From Piliocolobus tephrosceles (lineage: Eukaryota > Chordata > Mammalia > Primates > Cercopithecidae): 64,000 nt of DNA. Shown in pieces: positions 10,857-19,841 of the stretch. Position 1 is the first letter of the stretch. Each line of letters starts with the position of its first letter. The notes below the pieces were generated by a model. That model ran no database searches. It had not been told where the DNA came from and saw nothing but the letters and a program-made list of their open reading frames with translations. Location of the stretch: NCBI RefSeq assembly GCF_002776525.5, contig NC_045443.1:45402547-45466546 (forward strand). The letters run 5' to 3'. The translations under genes and the position numbers were made by a program.

Positions 10857-11150
10857 TTTTTTTTTTTTTTTTTTGAGACAGAATCTCACTGTCACCAGCC
10901 TGGAGTGTAGTGGCGTGATCTCGACTCATTGCAACCTCTGCCTCCTGGGTTCAAGCGATTCCCCTGCCTCAGCCTCCTGAGTAACCAGGACTACAGGCCT
11001 ATGCCACCACACCTGGCTAATTTTCTGTGTTTTAGTAGAGACAGGGTTTCACCATATTGGCCAGGATGGTCTCAATCTCCTGGCCTCGTGATCTGCCTGC
11101 CTCAGCCTCCCATAGTCCTGGGATTACAGGCGTGAGCCACTGCGCCCAGC
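10857..11150 (-). mobile_element. AluS(c)-like element, antisense
   Basis: Poly-T head, 'gagacagaatctcactgtcac' through 'ggcgtgagccactgcgcccagcc', a near full-length dimer in antisense. Confidence 0.9.
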
Positions 11151-13044
11151 CCTGATTCTCATCAATCTTAGCATGTACAACTAGGGGTGAGATAAGGACT
11201 CCATACACTAACTTTAATGTGCCCTTTCTCCGGCCCCCTCACTTTCTTGGTTCTCTACTCACTCTTTGGTTCCTGGGGTTCCCCACTCCTGGGTTTCTGA
11301 CCAGAGCATTAGCTTCCCTGCGCTGTTGATAGGGTTCTCTGCCGAATCTGCCACTGCCACACTTGCCTGTCCTAGGGTAGGAGGCAACAGGCTTTGCCTC
11401 TGAGGGGCCATCTCATTGCTGGTGAGGAGAGAGAGGACACAGATTAGTTGCCTGTACTTCCTTGGTGTACAGCAGGGAGAGTCTATAGGGCTTTCACCCA
11501 CATATTGACCATCAGTTGACTGGTGGGAAGGGAAAGGTGTGCTGGTTGTTTGCTGGCAATCCCCTGGAGTAGGATAAAATACAAGATTCCTTATAAAAGA
11601 TAATTGAGTCAGAAAGACTCAGGACCTTGGACTCCCAGGCCTGTGGATCCAGGGGAGGGGCAGTGAGATAGACTAACGTTAGATCAGTATGCTACTGAAT
11701 TTTGCTATGCTCTGGCATGGAGTTATCCTTGGTGAAATTAAATCAGTATAACTCGGTATGAGGGAGTGAGATTAATGAAACCTCTGATGTTCTTGGAATT
11801 TAGCATTTAAATGTTGCTTACTCTTTAAATCAACCAAGCTCCTCTAGAGACTTCCAAGAACAAAAACTATTTTGCTCTGGAACTCAAAGCAGAAGGATAT
11901 AGGTTAGACATCATTCCCAAGTATCCTTCTTCCTCCCTACAACCCTCTCACCCCTGACCCACAAAGCTTCATTAAGAGCTATTGCTCTTTCTCACAAAAG
12001 GTTGATGCCATCCTCTTTAAGTGATAACTTCTGAATTATAATCATAGACCATTAAAATTCAAAGAAATACTTCAGGCTTGCTTTTGTGGAGCTGGAGTTG
12101 GTATCTCTGGATTAGTGGTGTGGTGCTGGTTTTTACTGACTTTTTTCCTAAAGAAATCACTTTTCTGAAGTATCTTTTCCTTTTGGGATGTCAGAAGAAG
12201 AGAGTTAGTAAGTAGATTTCTTCCAAAGAGGAAGAAAAGAACTCTTAAGGGATTGGTGATTTGGAAAATATCTGTCAGCTAGCTTTCTTGCCCTCTGAGC
12301 CAGCTGAGTGGCAAGTGGGACATTTGTTTCCTGCTCTTACTTAAAAAAAAAAGTATTCCTCTGCTGCTTACAGCATATATATACAGAGATCTATACAAAA
12401 ATGAATGGTTATATATATAAATGAAAATGTTTGTTTTTTTGCTGTTGATGTTTTTGATTTTTTTTCATTTATTTGTTTTCCTTTGATTTTGGCCTCTCCC
12501 AAAGGTTTCTACTTGGCCTCCCTTCTGATCACAGGGGCATCAATAAACATGGTTGGTTGATTTTGTTCCTGTCTTTCATGACTATACCATTATGTACAGT
12601 CAGTCTATTTTTCTCTGGATCAGTTGACTTTAAGGGTCTGACTTCACTCATTTTCTTCCTTATTCTCAAAGCAAACAGTTTTGCCTCTTTTTTATCTGGT
12701 GTTTGCCCCCATCCTGTGGCCACTGGTCTCTGCAACCAGGAAGGGTAGCTAGACCAAGAGACTATACAAATGGGAGAAATCCTGCTCAATGTGGTCCTGC
12801 CTTTCCATCTGGCAGTCCTTCCTGAGTGCACTGTCCCTGTGCTGATGCAGTAGTGCCCTGCCGTGTAAATCCTCAGGGTCACATTACTGTGCCCTGGTTT
12901 TAAAGATGGGAAAAGGTACAGTGAGTACCTTTAGATACTCTTGAATCTGAGCAGCTCTGAACTGTGATTATGGAGATAAATTAGCCCCTGCTCTATGGTG
13001 GAGTTACATAATAGGGAGAGGGTCAACCCTAGAGAAAAGGAAAC
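11151..13044. other. Unassigned intergenic sequence
   Basis: Nearly 1.9 kb without a repeat or exon that I can name. Small frames at 11259-11501 and 12473-12882 overlap on both strands and have no recognisable features. Confidence 0.35.
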
Positions 13045-13130
13045 CTAACACAGTACTTAAGAACTTAGGCCTTAGGATTAAGTAGACTTAGGTTTGGTTC
13101 CAAACTTTACCACTTGCTATTGTGTCACCA
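13045..13130 (+). mobile_element. MIR SINE fragment
   Basis: 'cttaggattaagtagactta' followed by 'ccaaactttaccacttgcta' and 'gtgtcac' follows the MIR core layout, strongly diverged. Confidence 0.55.
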
Positions 13131-13396
13131 CTTACAGCTCTGTCATTATCATTAGTTGTCCTTCACAACGTCCCTTACCTACCTTTTCGGTCCCATCTCC
13201 TGCTACTTCCTTCTCATTGTCTACCCTCTCCCTGCCCCTCAACACACACCTGTGTTTTAACCAGATAGAACTACATGGACGCTTCTTAGAAGGTAAAACC
13301 TCTAGCCCTATCTTCAGACCTATGAATTGGAATCTGTGCTTTATGAGTATCCCAGAGTACTAAATATGCACATTGAAGTTTAAGAAGCACTGGTCT

Positions 13397-13696
13397 GACT
13401 GGGCGCAGTGGCTCATGCCTATAATCCCAGCACTTTGTGAGGCTGAGGTGGGTGGATTGCTTGAGACCAAGAGTTTGAGACCAGCCTGGTCAACATGGCA
13501 AAACCTCGTCTCTACCAATAAATAAATAAATACAGGCCAGATGCAGTGGCTCACACCTGTAATCCCAGCACTTTGGGAGGCCAAGGCGGGTGGATCACTT
13601 GAGGTCAGGAGTGATCCTGATTGAGATTGCACTACTGCACTCCAGCCTGGGCGACAGAGTGAGACTCTGTCTCAAAAAAAAAAAAAAAAAAAAAAA
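13397..13696 (+). mobile_element. Composite: Alu left monomer with a second, internally deleted Alu
   Basis: A left monomer (13397-13534, ending in an AAAT tail) is followed by a second Alu start ('caggccagatgcagtggctc'). That copy jumps from 'gaggtcaggagtgatcctga' straight to 'ttgagattgcactactgcac', so most of its middle is deleted. A single 12-bp duplication 'aagcactggtct' (13385-13396, 13697-13708) bounds the whole, so the second copy sits in the tail of the first. Confidence 0.85.
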
Positions 13697-13708
13697 AAGC
13701 ACTGGTCT

Positions 13709-15100
13709 AAGCTACTTCCTGAAGCTTTGATTTTTAAAAGAAACTGTCACTGTCTAGCCTGTGACTGCCGAATGTATGTGATTGCCCTCTGGAAAAGTAT
13801 GATATGCTTGGCAATTTGAAGTATTCTTAGAATAATTCTTTGAATTATTCCCAACTAAACTGTATCCAAAATAGGTCCTTGAGAAGCTAATCCTTACTTG
13901 GCCCCCTTCATTTCCAACCCTTTGAAATTCGCTCTGCTCCTTTCTCCTGATCTTCTGGAAGTTTCTTTCTGAATCTAGAGAAACTCTCCTCACCAGAGAG
14001 GAATGATGTAAGCAGGCTTAATTAAATGCCCGCTATGTATAATGAAGCATATTGTTAGGTGCAGCATGGGGCATAGAAGTTCAAAGCCTATAGCTCTTGG
14101 GGATATTTTTATTTAGTTGGAAAGACAAGACAGAAACATTCAAAGTAAAGTAAATTTATTCCTTATATTTAGGTAGCCCTTGTTTATCTACCTCTTCTGA
14201 AACTCTGCAATAATTCTGTGATGTTGGTAGGAAGGGAATGTGATGTTAGGTAAGAAGTCAGATGGCCGGCACATCCATCCCACAGCCACACTGCTGATAT
14301 TAAGGGATGTGTTAATGTCGTATGGCTCCTAAAGAGCTAGGATATGCATCCGTATCTTCCAGCTCCAAGTCCAAGTTTTTTTCTTTTTAAAAAATATTGT
14401 GTCACATTATACCCTCTAATGCCAAATTAGTTTAAAGAAAAAGCCATATAAGATTGCAGAAGGAATTTTTGTGGTTGTGGTAGTTAAGAGGCAAGAAATC
14501 ATTTGAAAGAGTTTGGGGAGTCTTCAGTGAAGAAGGATAATGTAGCAGTACCTTGAAAGATGAGCAGGACTTAATCTGGGCAGACAAAGAGGATGAGCAA
14601 TCCAAGAGAGGGGATGAGAGGCAGAAAAACACCGTATGTTCAAAGAATAAGGATTAGACCAGTGTCCTCAGGCGATGTGAAATCTAGATTGTTTCAGTCC
14701 AATTGAATGCGTCATCTAAATTTCCCAGGTGTGGGAATCAGTGTTTAGGTTAGAGGGACCACACAGTTGGTTCCTTCTTTTACTTCATGCTCTTGCACAG
14801 AATCCACTGTGTAGAATTAGGGAGACATGACTTCAGATACCTGACTGGTGGAATTAAAGGTGGTAGTTTCTAGGCTGGGTTGTGTTTCATGGACTACCCC
14901 GTGTGCTTTCTACAGGCAGTGTGTTGCTTGTTTTGGATAGTTGGGAGCAGCTTCTCTCGCCTTAAGGACTGTGAGTAGATGGTGTGCGGGACCATACACA
15001 CACACAGAATAGCCAACTAAAGAAAGCGGTGGAGATCAAGATCACTAAGTTTGGTTTGGGAACAAAACCCTGGAGACTGTATAGGCGATTGTTGGGGGTG
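13709..15100. other. Intergenic sequence upstream of H1-7
   Basis: No repeat or exon recognised. The last part (about 14990-15100) leads into the histone promoter. Confidence 0.4.
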
Positions 15101-15120
15101 GATAGGCGCTGAAGACTTGG

Positions 15121-15167
15121 ATTGGTTTAGACCTAGAAGGAAGTGGCATTTGATTGGTTATTATAAG
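15121..15167 (+). promoter_or_regulatory. H1-7 core promoter elements
   Basis: Two inverted CCAAT boxes (attgg at 15121-15125 and 15153-15157) precede a TATA-like 'tataag' at 15162-15167. The ATG at 15270 lies about 105 bp downstream. CCAAT plus TATA spacing of this kind is typical of histone promoters. Assignment to H1-7 is by position. Confidence 0.6.
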
Positions 15168-15269
15168 TGAAAAGGGCCCCTCCCTGGGTGAGATCTGCCA
15201 GCCTCATAATTAGGACCTGAAAATCTCTGCCAGCCCAGCCTTTGTGACGTGGCCCCGTCCACCTCAGTT

Positions 15270-16235
15270 ATGCAACAGGCCTTGACTGGTGAGGCCCAAA
15301 GCCAGTGGCCCCGCAGAGGCGGGAGTGGGGCCATGGCTGAGGCGCCTGGGCCCAGTGGCGAATCTCGAGGCCACTCAGTCACTCAGCCGCTAGCGGAAAA
15401 AACTGTCGGGGGACCATGGAGGCGCTGTTCGCGGTCCGTGCTCAAAGTGCCCCAGTTGGTGCTCCGGGCCATCACCGCTCACAAAGGGCTGACTCTGGCA
15501 GCTCTCAGGAAGGAGCTCAGAAACGCCGGCTACGAAGTGCGCAGGAAGAGCGGCCGCCACAAAGCGCCCAGAGGGCAGGCCAAGGCCACGTTCCTCCGGG
15601 TCAGCGGCAGCGACGCCGCCGGCTGCTTCACGGTCTGGAAGGTTTCCAAGCCCAGGAGAAAGCCGGGGCGCGCGAGGCAAGAGGAGGGCGCGCGCGCTAC
15701 CCGGAGGACCGCAGCCGCGTCCCGGAGCTCACGGAGGCGCCGCCAGCCGCTTCGCAAGGCGGCCAGGAAGGCCAGAGAAGTGTGGAGACTGAACGCGAGG
15801 GCGAAAGCCAAGGCCAATGCCAGGGCGAGGAGGACAAGGAGGGCGAGGCCGAGAGCCAAGGAGCCGCCGTGTGCCAGAGCCAAGGTGGAAGCGGGAGCGA
15901 CAGCGGCAGGCGAGAGGCGAGGACGGGCCGCGAAGGAACACACCAGGCCGAGGTCAGGGAAGGACAAGAGGCGAAGCTCCAAGCCCAGGGAAGAGAAGCA
16001 GGAGCCTAAGAAGCCCGCACAGCGGACCATCCAGAAACCAACGCCGGCTAAAACCGACCGGACATCTAGCGGGCAGGGGAAGACTCCACTAAAGACTTCC
16101 ACAAAGACCTTCCCTAAATCTGAAGGTCTTCGGAATGCAGTCGGGAGTGAATCTTGTGGGAGCAGCTTCACTCCCACCACGGACAAATGCCTTTCCTGCA
16201 TAGGCCCCAAGAAGAGCGGCTCTCACACTCATTGA
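15270..16235 (+). CDS. H1-7: Spermatid-specific linker histone H1-7 (H1FNT/H1T2/HANP1)
   Basis: Intronless frame of 321 residues. The protein family binds nucleosomal linker DNA in the nuclei of elongating spermatids and is needed for sperm chromatin condensation (known for mouse). Residues 1-54 are a variable head ('QALTGEAQS', 'RRGGSGAMAEAPGPSGES'). Residues about 55-124 form the winged-helix globular domain ('LTLAALRKELRNAGYEV'). The remainder is a very Arg/Lys/Ala-rich tail. The start at 15270 is the first ATG of the frame, has G at -3, and fits the human N-terminus as I remember it. The human protein, 255 residues from memory, ends at the Gln-255 equivalent; here the frame runs on 66 codons through 'SSGQGKT' to a TGA. 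No histone 3' stem-loop is evident. Overlapping frames on both strands are compositional shadows. Confidence 0.93.
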   Translation: MQQALTGEAQSQWPRRGGSGAMAEAPGPSGESRGHSVTQPLAEKTVGGPWRRCSRSVLKVPQLVLRAITAHKGLTLAALRKELRNAGYEVRRKSGRHKAPRGQAKATFLRVSGSDAAGCFTVWKVSKPRRKPGRARQEEGARATRRTAAASRSSRRRRQPLRKAARKAREVWRLNARAKAKANARARRTRRARPRAKEPPCARAKVEAGATAAGERRGRAAKEHTRPRSGKDKRRSSKPREEKQEPKKPAQRTIQKPTPAKTDRTSSGQGKTPLKTSTKTFPKSEGLRNAVGSESCGSSFTPTTDKCLSCIGPKKSGSHTH

Positions 16236-16651
16236 AATGAAATGGACCTCTCGACCACCTTGTGTCTGTTTCCTCTTTGCCGCACCTGGAAGGGAAGGGG
16301 TGGGTGGTGGTAACGTGCAGCGAAGAGAGTAAATTAACAGATTCTGTTCCTGCTGCAAAACTCAGAGAAATGTCTTTTAGGACAGAAAACAGAGGAAAAC
16401 CAGCAGCTTAACAAGTGTTGAAGTTGCTAGATACTCTAGCAAATTCAAATGGAGTTCTGGGGAGGAGGGCATATTGGGACAAGAGTGGACAGTCTTTAAG
16501 TTGAGTGGCCCCACTGATTCGTAGTGTTCTTACCTGAAGTTCCTTTTAGGACAAAGTCCTCCCAAAATTGATTATAATGAGTTTGTAGTTTTTGCCTTGA
16601 ATTGATAACCTAGTTTAATTTAAAAAATATTCTTATGTTAATCCTCAGTTG
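16236..16651 (+). other. H1-7 3' untranslated region (inferred)
   Basis: About 415 bp lie between the stop codon and the first clear AATAAA. A G-rich run (ggaagggaaggggtggg) occurs near 16285. I found no canonical histone stem-loop, so a polyadenylated transcript is inferred. Confidence 0.45.
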
Positions 16652-16657
16652 AATAAA
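16652..16657 (+). terminator. Polyadenylation signal AATAAA, candidate for H1-7
   Basis: First perfect AATAAA downstream of the H1-7 stop, followed by a GT-containing stretch ('tgtgtgaaagcatc'). Use by H1-7 is inferred from position only. Confidence 0.45.
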
Positions 16658-16779
16658 TGTGTGAAAGCATCCAGCATAGGGCCTGGCATAGGGTAGGTAC
16701 TCATCACTGAGAGTTAAATATTTGTATAATTAATTCTCGATGGGGTGGTAAGGTGCTACAGCAGAAAACTACTGAACCA

Positions 16780-16890
16780 GTATGTACTAAGACTGCTAGT
16801 CTGACCTTTGCTGAGTTATTTCTTAACCATTCGTGGTCTTGGTTTCCTTCTCGGTAAAATGTTGGGATTGAGCTAAGATGATGTCTAAGT
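16780..16890 (+). mobile_element. MIR SINE fragment
   Basis: 'cttggtttccttctcggtaaaatg' is the MIR 3' core; the rest is diverged. Confidence 0.5.
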
Positions 16891-17889
16891 GATTTAAATG
16901 TCATTAAAATGAAAAGGGGACTTAAACATCATGGCATAATGGTTTGCTTGACAAAATTCAGCAATAAAGAAATTTTCTTCTGAGAAAGTGCCAACTCCTA
17001 AAGAGGAAATTATGAAGATTTACGGAATGCATAGCAGAAATACAAGGAGATGGAGAAGGCTAGATAATGAATAGGTCTTTTGCTTTTCTTAACAATAACA
17101 ACATACATTGAGCACTGTGTAACAAGTATGAAATAAATGTATGATTTTAGTTCTGAATGCAGGGATCAAAAACAGTGCAGGAGTAGTTCTCATGCCATAG
17201 GCTGACAGGACACAGAAATGGTTCCTAGGGAAGTAAAACGTCAAAGTAGCTGATTCAAGGAAAGGAGTAACTGTTTTCAGCCGAAGTCAAAGGAATGGGG
17301 ACATGGAAGTGGCTGGGAAGTGCTTTTTATTCTTAAAGAGGTAAGAGTGGCAGTGGGAAGGTATTAGAACTTCCTGGGAGCTTTCTCCAGGTATACCTGA
17401 CCAAGCTTTTCCTTAGGAGAGTATGATATGTCCTACAAGGGTATGTGTATTTAAAACAGACAAACAAACAAAAAAAAACCACCCTTAAGTGATGCTAATA
17501 TTTACCCTTTCACACCCTTGAGAATCACTGCTTTAAGCCTATGCAAAGCCTAGTAACTGCAGAATTCTTGTAGCGTTATCTTATCTATAGATGATCAGAA
17601 CTTGATATTTCCCCATGTTGTAATTAAGTTTATTATGCACATGAATGTGTGTGGAAGAAGGCCTCTGAAAAGAGGCAATGAGAAAATCAAACATTGTCTA
17701 CTGAACACAATTAGAATAAAGTTAATCAAGTACCCTGATGATAGCCAGATGTATTACCCCCTTTCTAGTCTTAGGATGTTTTTACCTAAAGAACCAGGGA
17801 GAGAGGAGGCAATTAGAGGCTGGCTAGGTAGATAGGGAGGGTCTTGGGAGAGAGACAGCACCCGTGGGACTGCACCTGTATTGTCCCTA
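16891..17889. other. Unassigned intergenic sequence
   Basis: No gene or repeat recognised. The frame at 17602-17835 shows no recognisable features. Confidence 0.35.
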
Positions 17890-18345
17890 CGGTGTAACTA
17901 GCAGATGGAAATGTGGTTAAGAATTTCCTCTTATACCAGGATGTCTGCTCAGAAGGGACTGTCCCAACTTAGGCACAGGCACAATAGATCAACTAAATGT
18001 CCTGAACACGACCCAGAGTTAATTGTAATATCATTAGCACTGTGGTTTGGGCACCTCCCCACCACCATGGCTTTCACTAAGGCGCTTGGGTAACAACCAA
18101 GATGGAGTCACTATGGTGCAACACCCCTGGGGGAACTTTACCCCTCCCACTATGACAGAACCCACAGAAGACTTCTTTTTGCCACATAAAAAACCCATAA
18201 CTCAGCCCAATTTCTGGCAACCCACTTTTGAGTCCCCTCTTGCTGCTAAGAGCTTTTCTGTTGCTTAGTAAATGCTACTCTGCCTTACTCACTCTCTGGT
18301 GTCCGCTTGCCTTCTTGGTCGTGGGACAAGAACTCAGACCTCACT
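17890..18345 (+). mobile_element. ERV1-type solo LTR
   Basis: The right part reads like an ERV1 LTR R/U5: 'gctactctgccttactcact', 'ctctggtgtccgcttgcctt', 'gtcgtgggacaagaactc'. A CATAAAA box-like motif and a degenerate polyadenylation signal (agtaaat) are present. I see no adjacent internal retroviral genes, so it appears solitary. The left limit is approximate and the family name was not determined. Confidence 0.6.
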
Positions 18346-19498
18346 AAACTTAGTAAGAAGGCTGCAATACTAGGTGGTCTAGTATTAGCCTTTTTCTTCT
18401 AAGGTAGGATGGGAATGATACTGGGAAAAATTTGTTTTCTAGATTTCCTAAAAACCATCACACTTATATTTGTTTTATGATGGTTTCTTCATTTCAAACT
18501 CCCATTCATTCATCAAAATGTATCCAATTTATTAAGTGCCCACCATATGCAGGAACAGTAGCAGACATGAGAGACCCAGATCTTGACCTTATATAGCTAA
18601 CAATGGTCATCTGAGATTATTTTTCATTGATAAGCTTTAGGGTGGCTGTACTCCAGTGAAATATAAGAAATGACCATATCTCGTTAGCAAGCTACCCAGA
18701 TTATCAAGATCATAATGTTGGCTGGGTACTCAGCCAGAGGCATTCCCAAGAACAGCTAATCTCATCTCTAGTATTCATTAATGACTAAGTGCCTGCAAGA
18801 TTCTAGGCCCTGTGCTGAGAATACTAAAATGGATAAAACATAATCTCCACTTTTCTGAGCTCACATTTGAGTGGCACATTTGGGTATTTAACTTTAGTCA
18901 GAGCAAACTGAATGACCCTGACCCAGTTCTTTGATTTTCTTTTACCTCAACTGCTTAGTGTAATGCTGATCACATCACTGTTGGACTTGAGTTGTAACAA
19001 ATGTTAGATGTCCTCTAGAACAAATATTCAATGGTTGTTTGAAAAACGCTTAACAGAAACAAAAATGTCCTTTTAAAAACATGAAAAGGTCCAATTTAGA
19101 AATGCATATTTAAACTACACTACACATTAATACCAAAAAAAAAAAGTGTTTTTAATCAGATGGCAAAAATCCAAATGTTTGAGAGCCTACTCTACTGGTA
19201 AGGCTGTGGGGAAACAGGCACTCATCTACAGTGTTGGTGGGAGTTTATACCATCCCTGTGCCTGCCAGATTTCTAGCTAGTTGACAGTCATAGTGGCTGT
19301 GTTTCTCTTTTCCCTTTTCTCAATTCCCTTACCTTCTTCCCTTTTTGATGATGGAAAAGACCAGACTCCAAGTGGCTGAGGGGAAGTAAGAGTGAACACA
19401 AGAAAAGGAAACTTATGAGGCCCGGGGCAACAAAACAATCTGGCTGGGGTAAGGAAAGCTGCAAGGCATCTGAGGATCATTCATCCCCTAAGCAACAG
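18346..19498. other. Unassigned sequence with MIR/L2-like scraps
   Basis: Phrases such as 'attaagtgcccaccatatgc' (about 18530) and 'aagtgcctgcaagattctag' (about 18787) resemble old MIR/L2 fragments. Nothing else was recognised. Confidence 0.35.
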
Positions 19499-19512
19499 GC
19501 TTGAGGCTTTTT

Positions 19513-19827
19513 TGTTTGTTTGTTTTTTGTTTTGAGGCGGAGTCTCGCTCCGTCGCCCAGACTGGAGTGCAGTGGCCGGATCTCGGCTCACTGCAAGCTC
19601 CGCTTCCGGGGTTCACGCCATTCTCCTGCCTCAGCCTCCCGAGTAGCTGGGACTACAGGAGCCCGCCACCTCGCCCGGCTAGTTTTTTGTATTTCTTAGT
19701 AGAGACGGGGTTTCACCGTGTTATTCACCGTGTTAGCCAGGATGGTCTCCATCTCCTGACCTTGTGATCCGCCCGCCTCGGCCTCCCAAAGTGCTGGGAT
19801 TACAGGCTTGAGCCACCGCGCCCGGCC
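19513..19827 (-). mobile_element. Young AluY, antisense, Old World monkey type
   Basis: Full-length antisense Alu with a perfect 14-bp duplication 'gcttgaggcttttt' at 19499-19512 and 19828-19841. It carries 'gccacctcgcccggctag' and 'aggcttgagccaccgcgcc', variants I associate with cercopithecid AluY subfamilies. 'ttcaccgtgtta' is duplicated inside (about 19708-19735). Confidence 0.93.
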
Positions 19828-19841
19828 GCTTGAGGCTTTTT

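Noticed and set aside
15249..15269. Earlier in-frame start for H1-7
   Set aside because: The codon at 15249 is GTG, not ATG; the first ATG of the frame is at 15270 and matches the known N-terminus.
15416..16210. 197-codon (+) and 226-codon (-) frames inside H1-7
   Set aside because: They are shadows of the Arg/Lys-rich histone tail; the histone frame alone has a recognisable fold and homologues.
19501..19767. 88-codon frame, and similar frames at 1418, 2998, 29736, 34901, 36153, 53097 and 57538
   Set aside because: These are the well-known open frames of Alu elements; no independent coding evidence.
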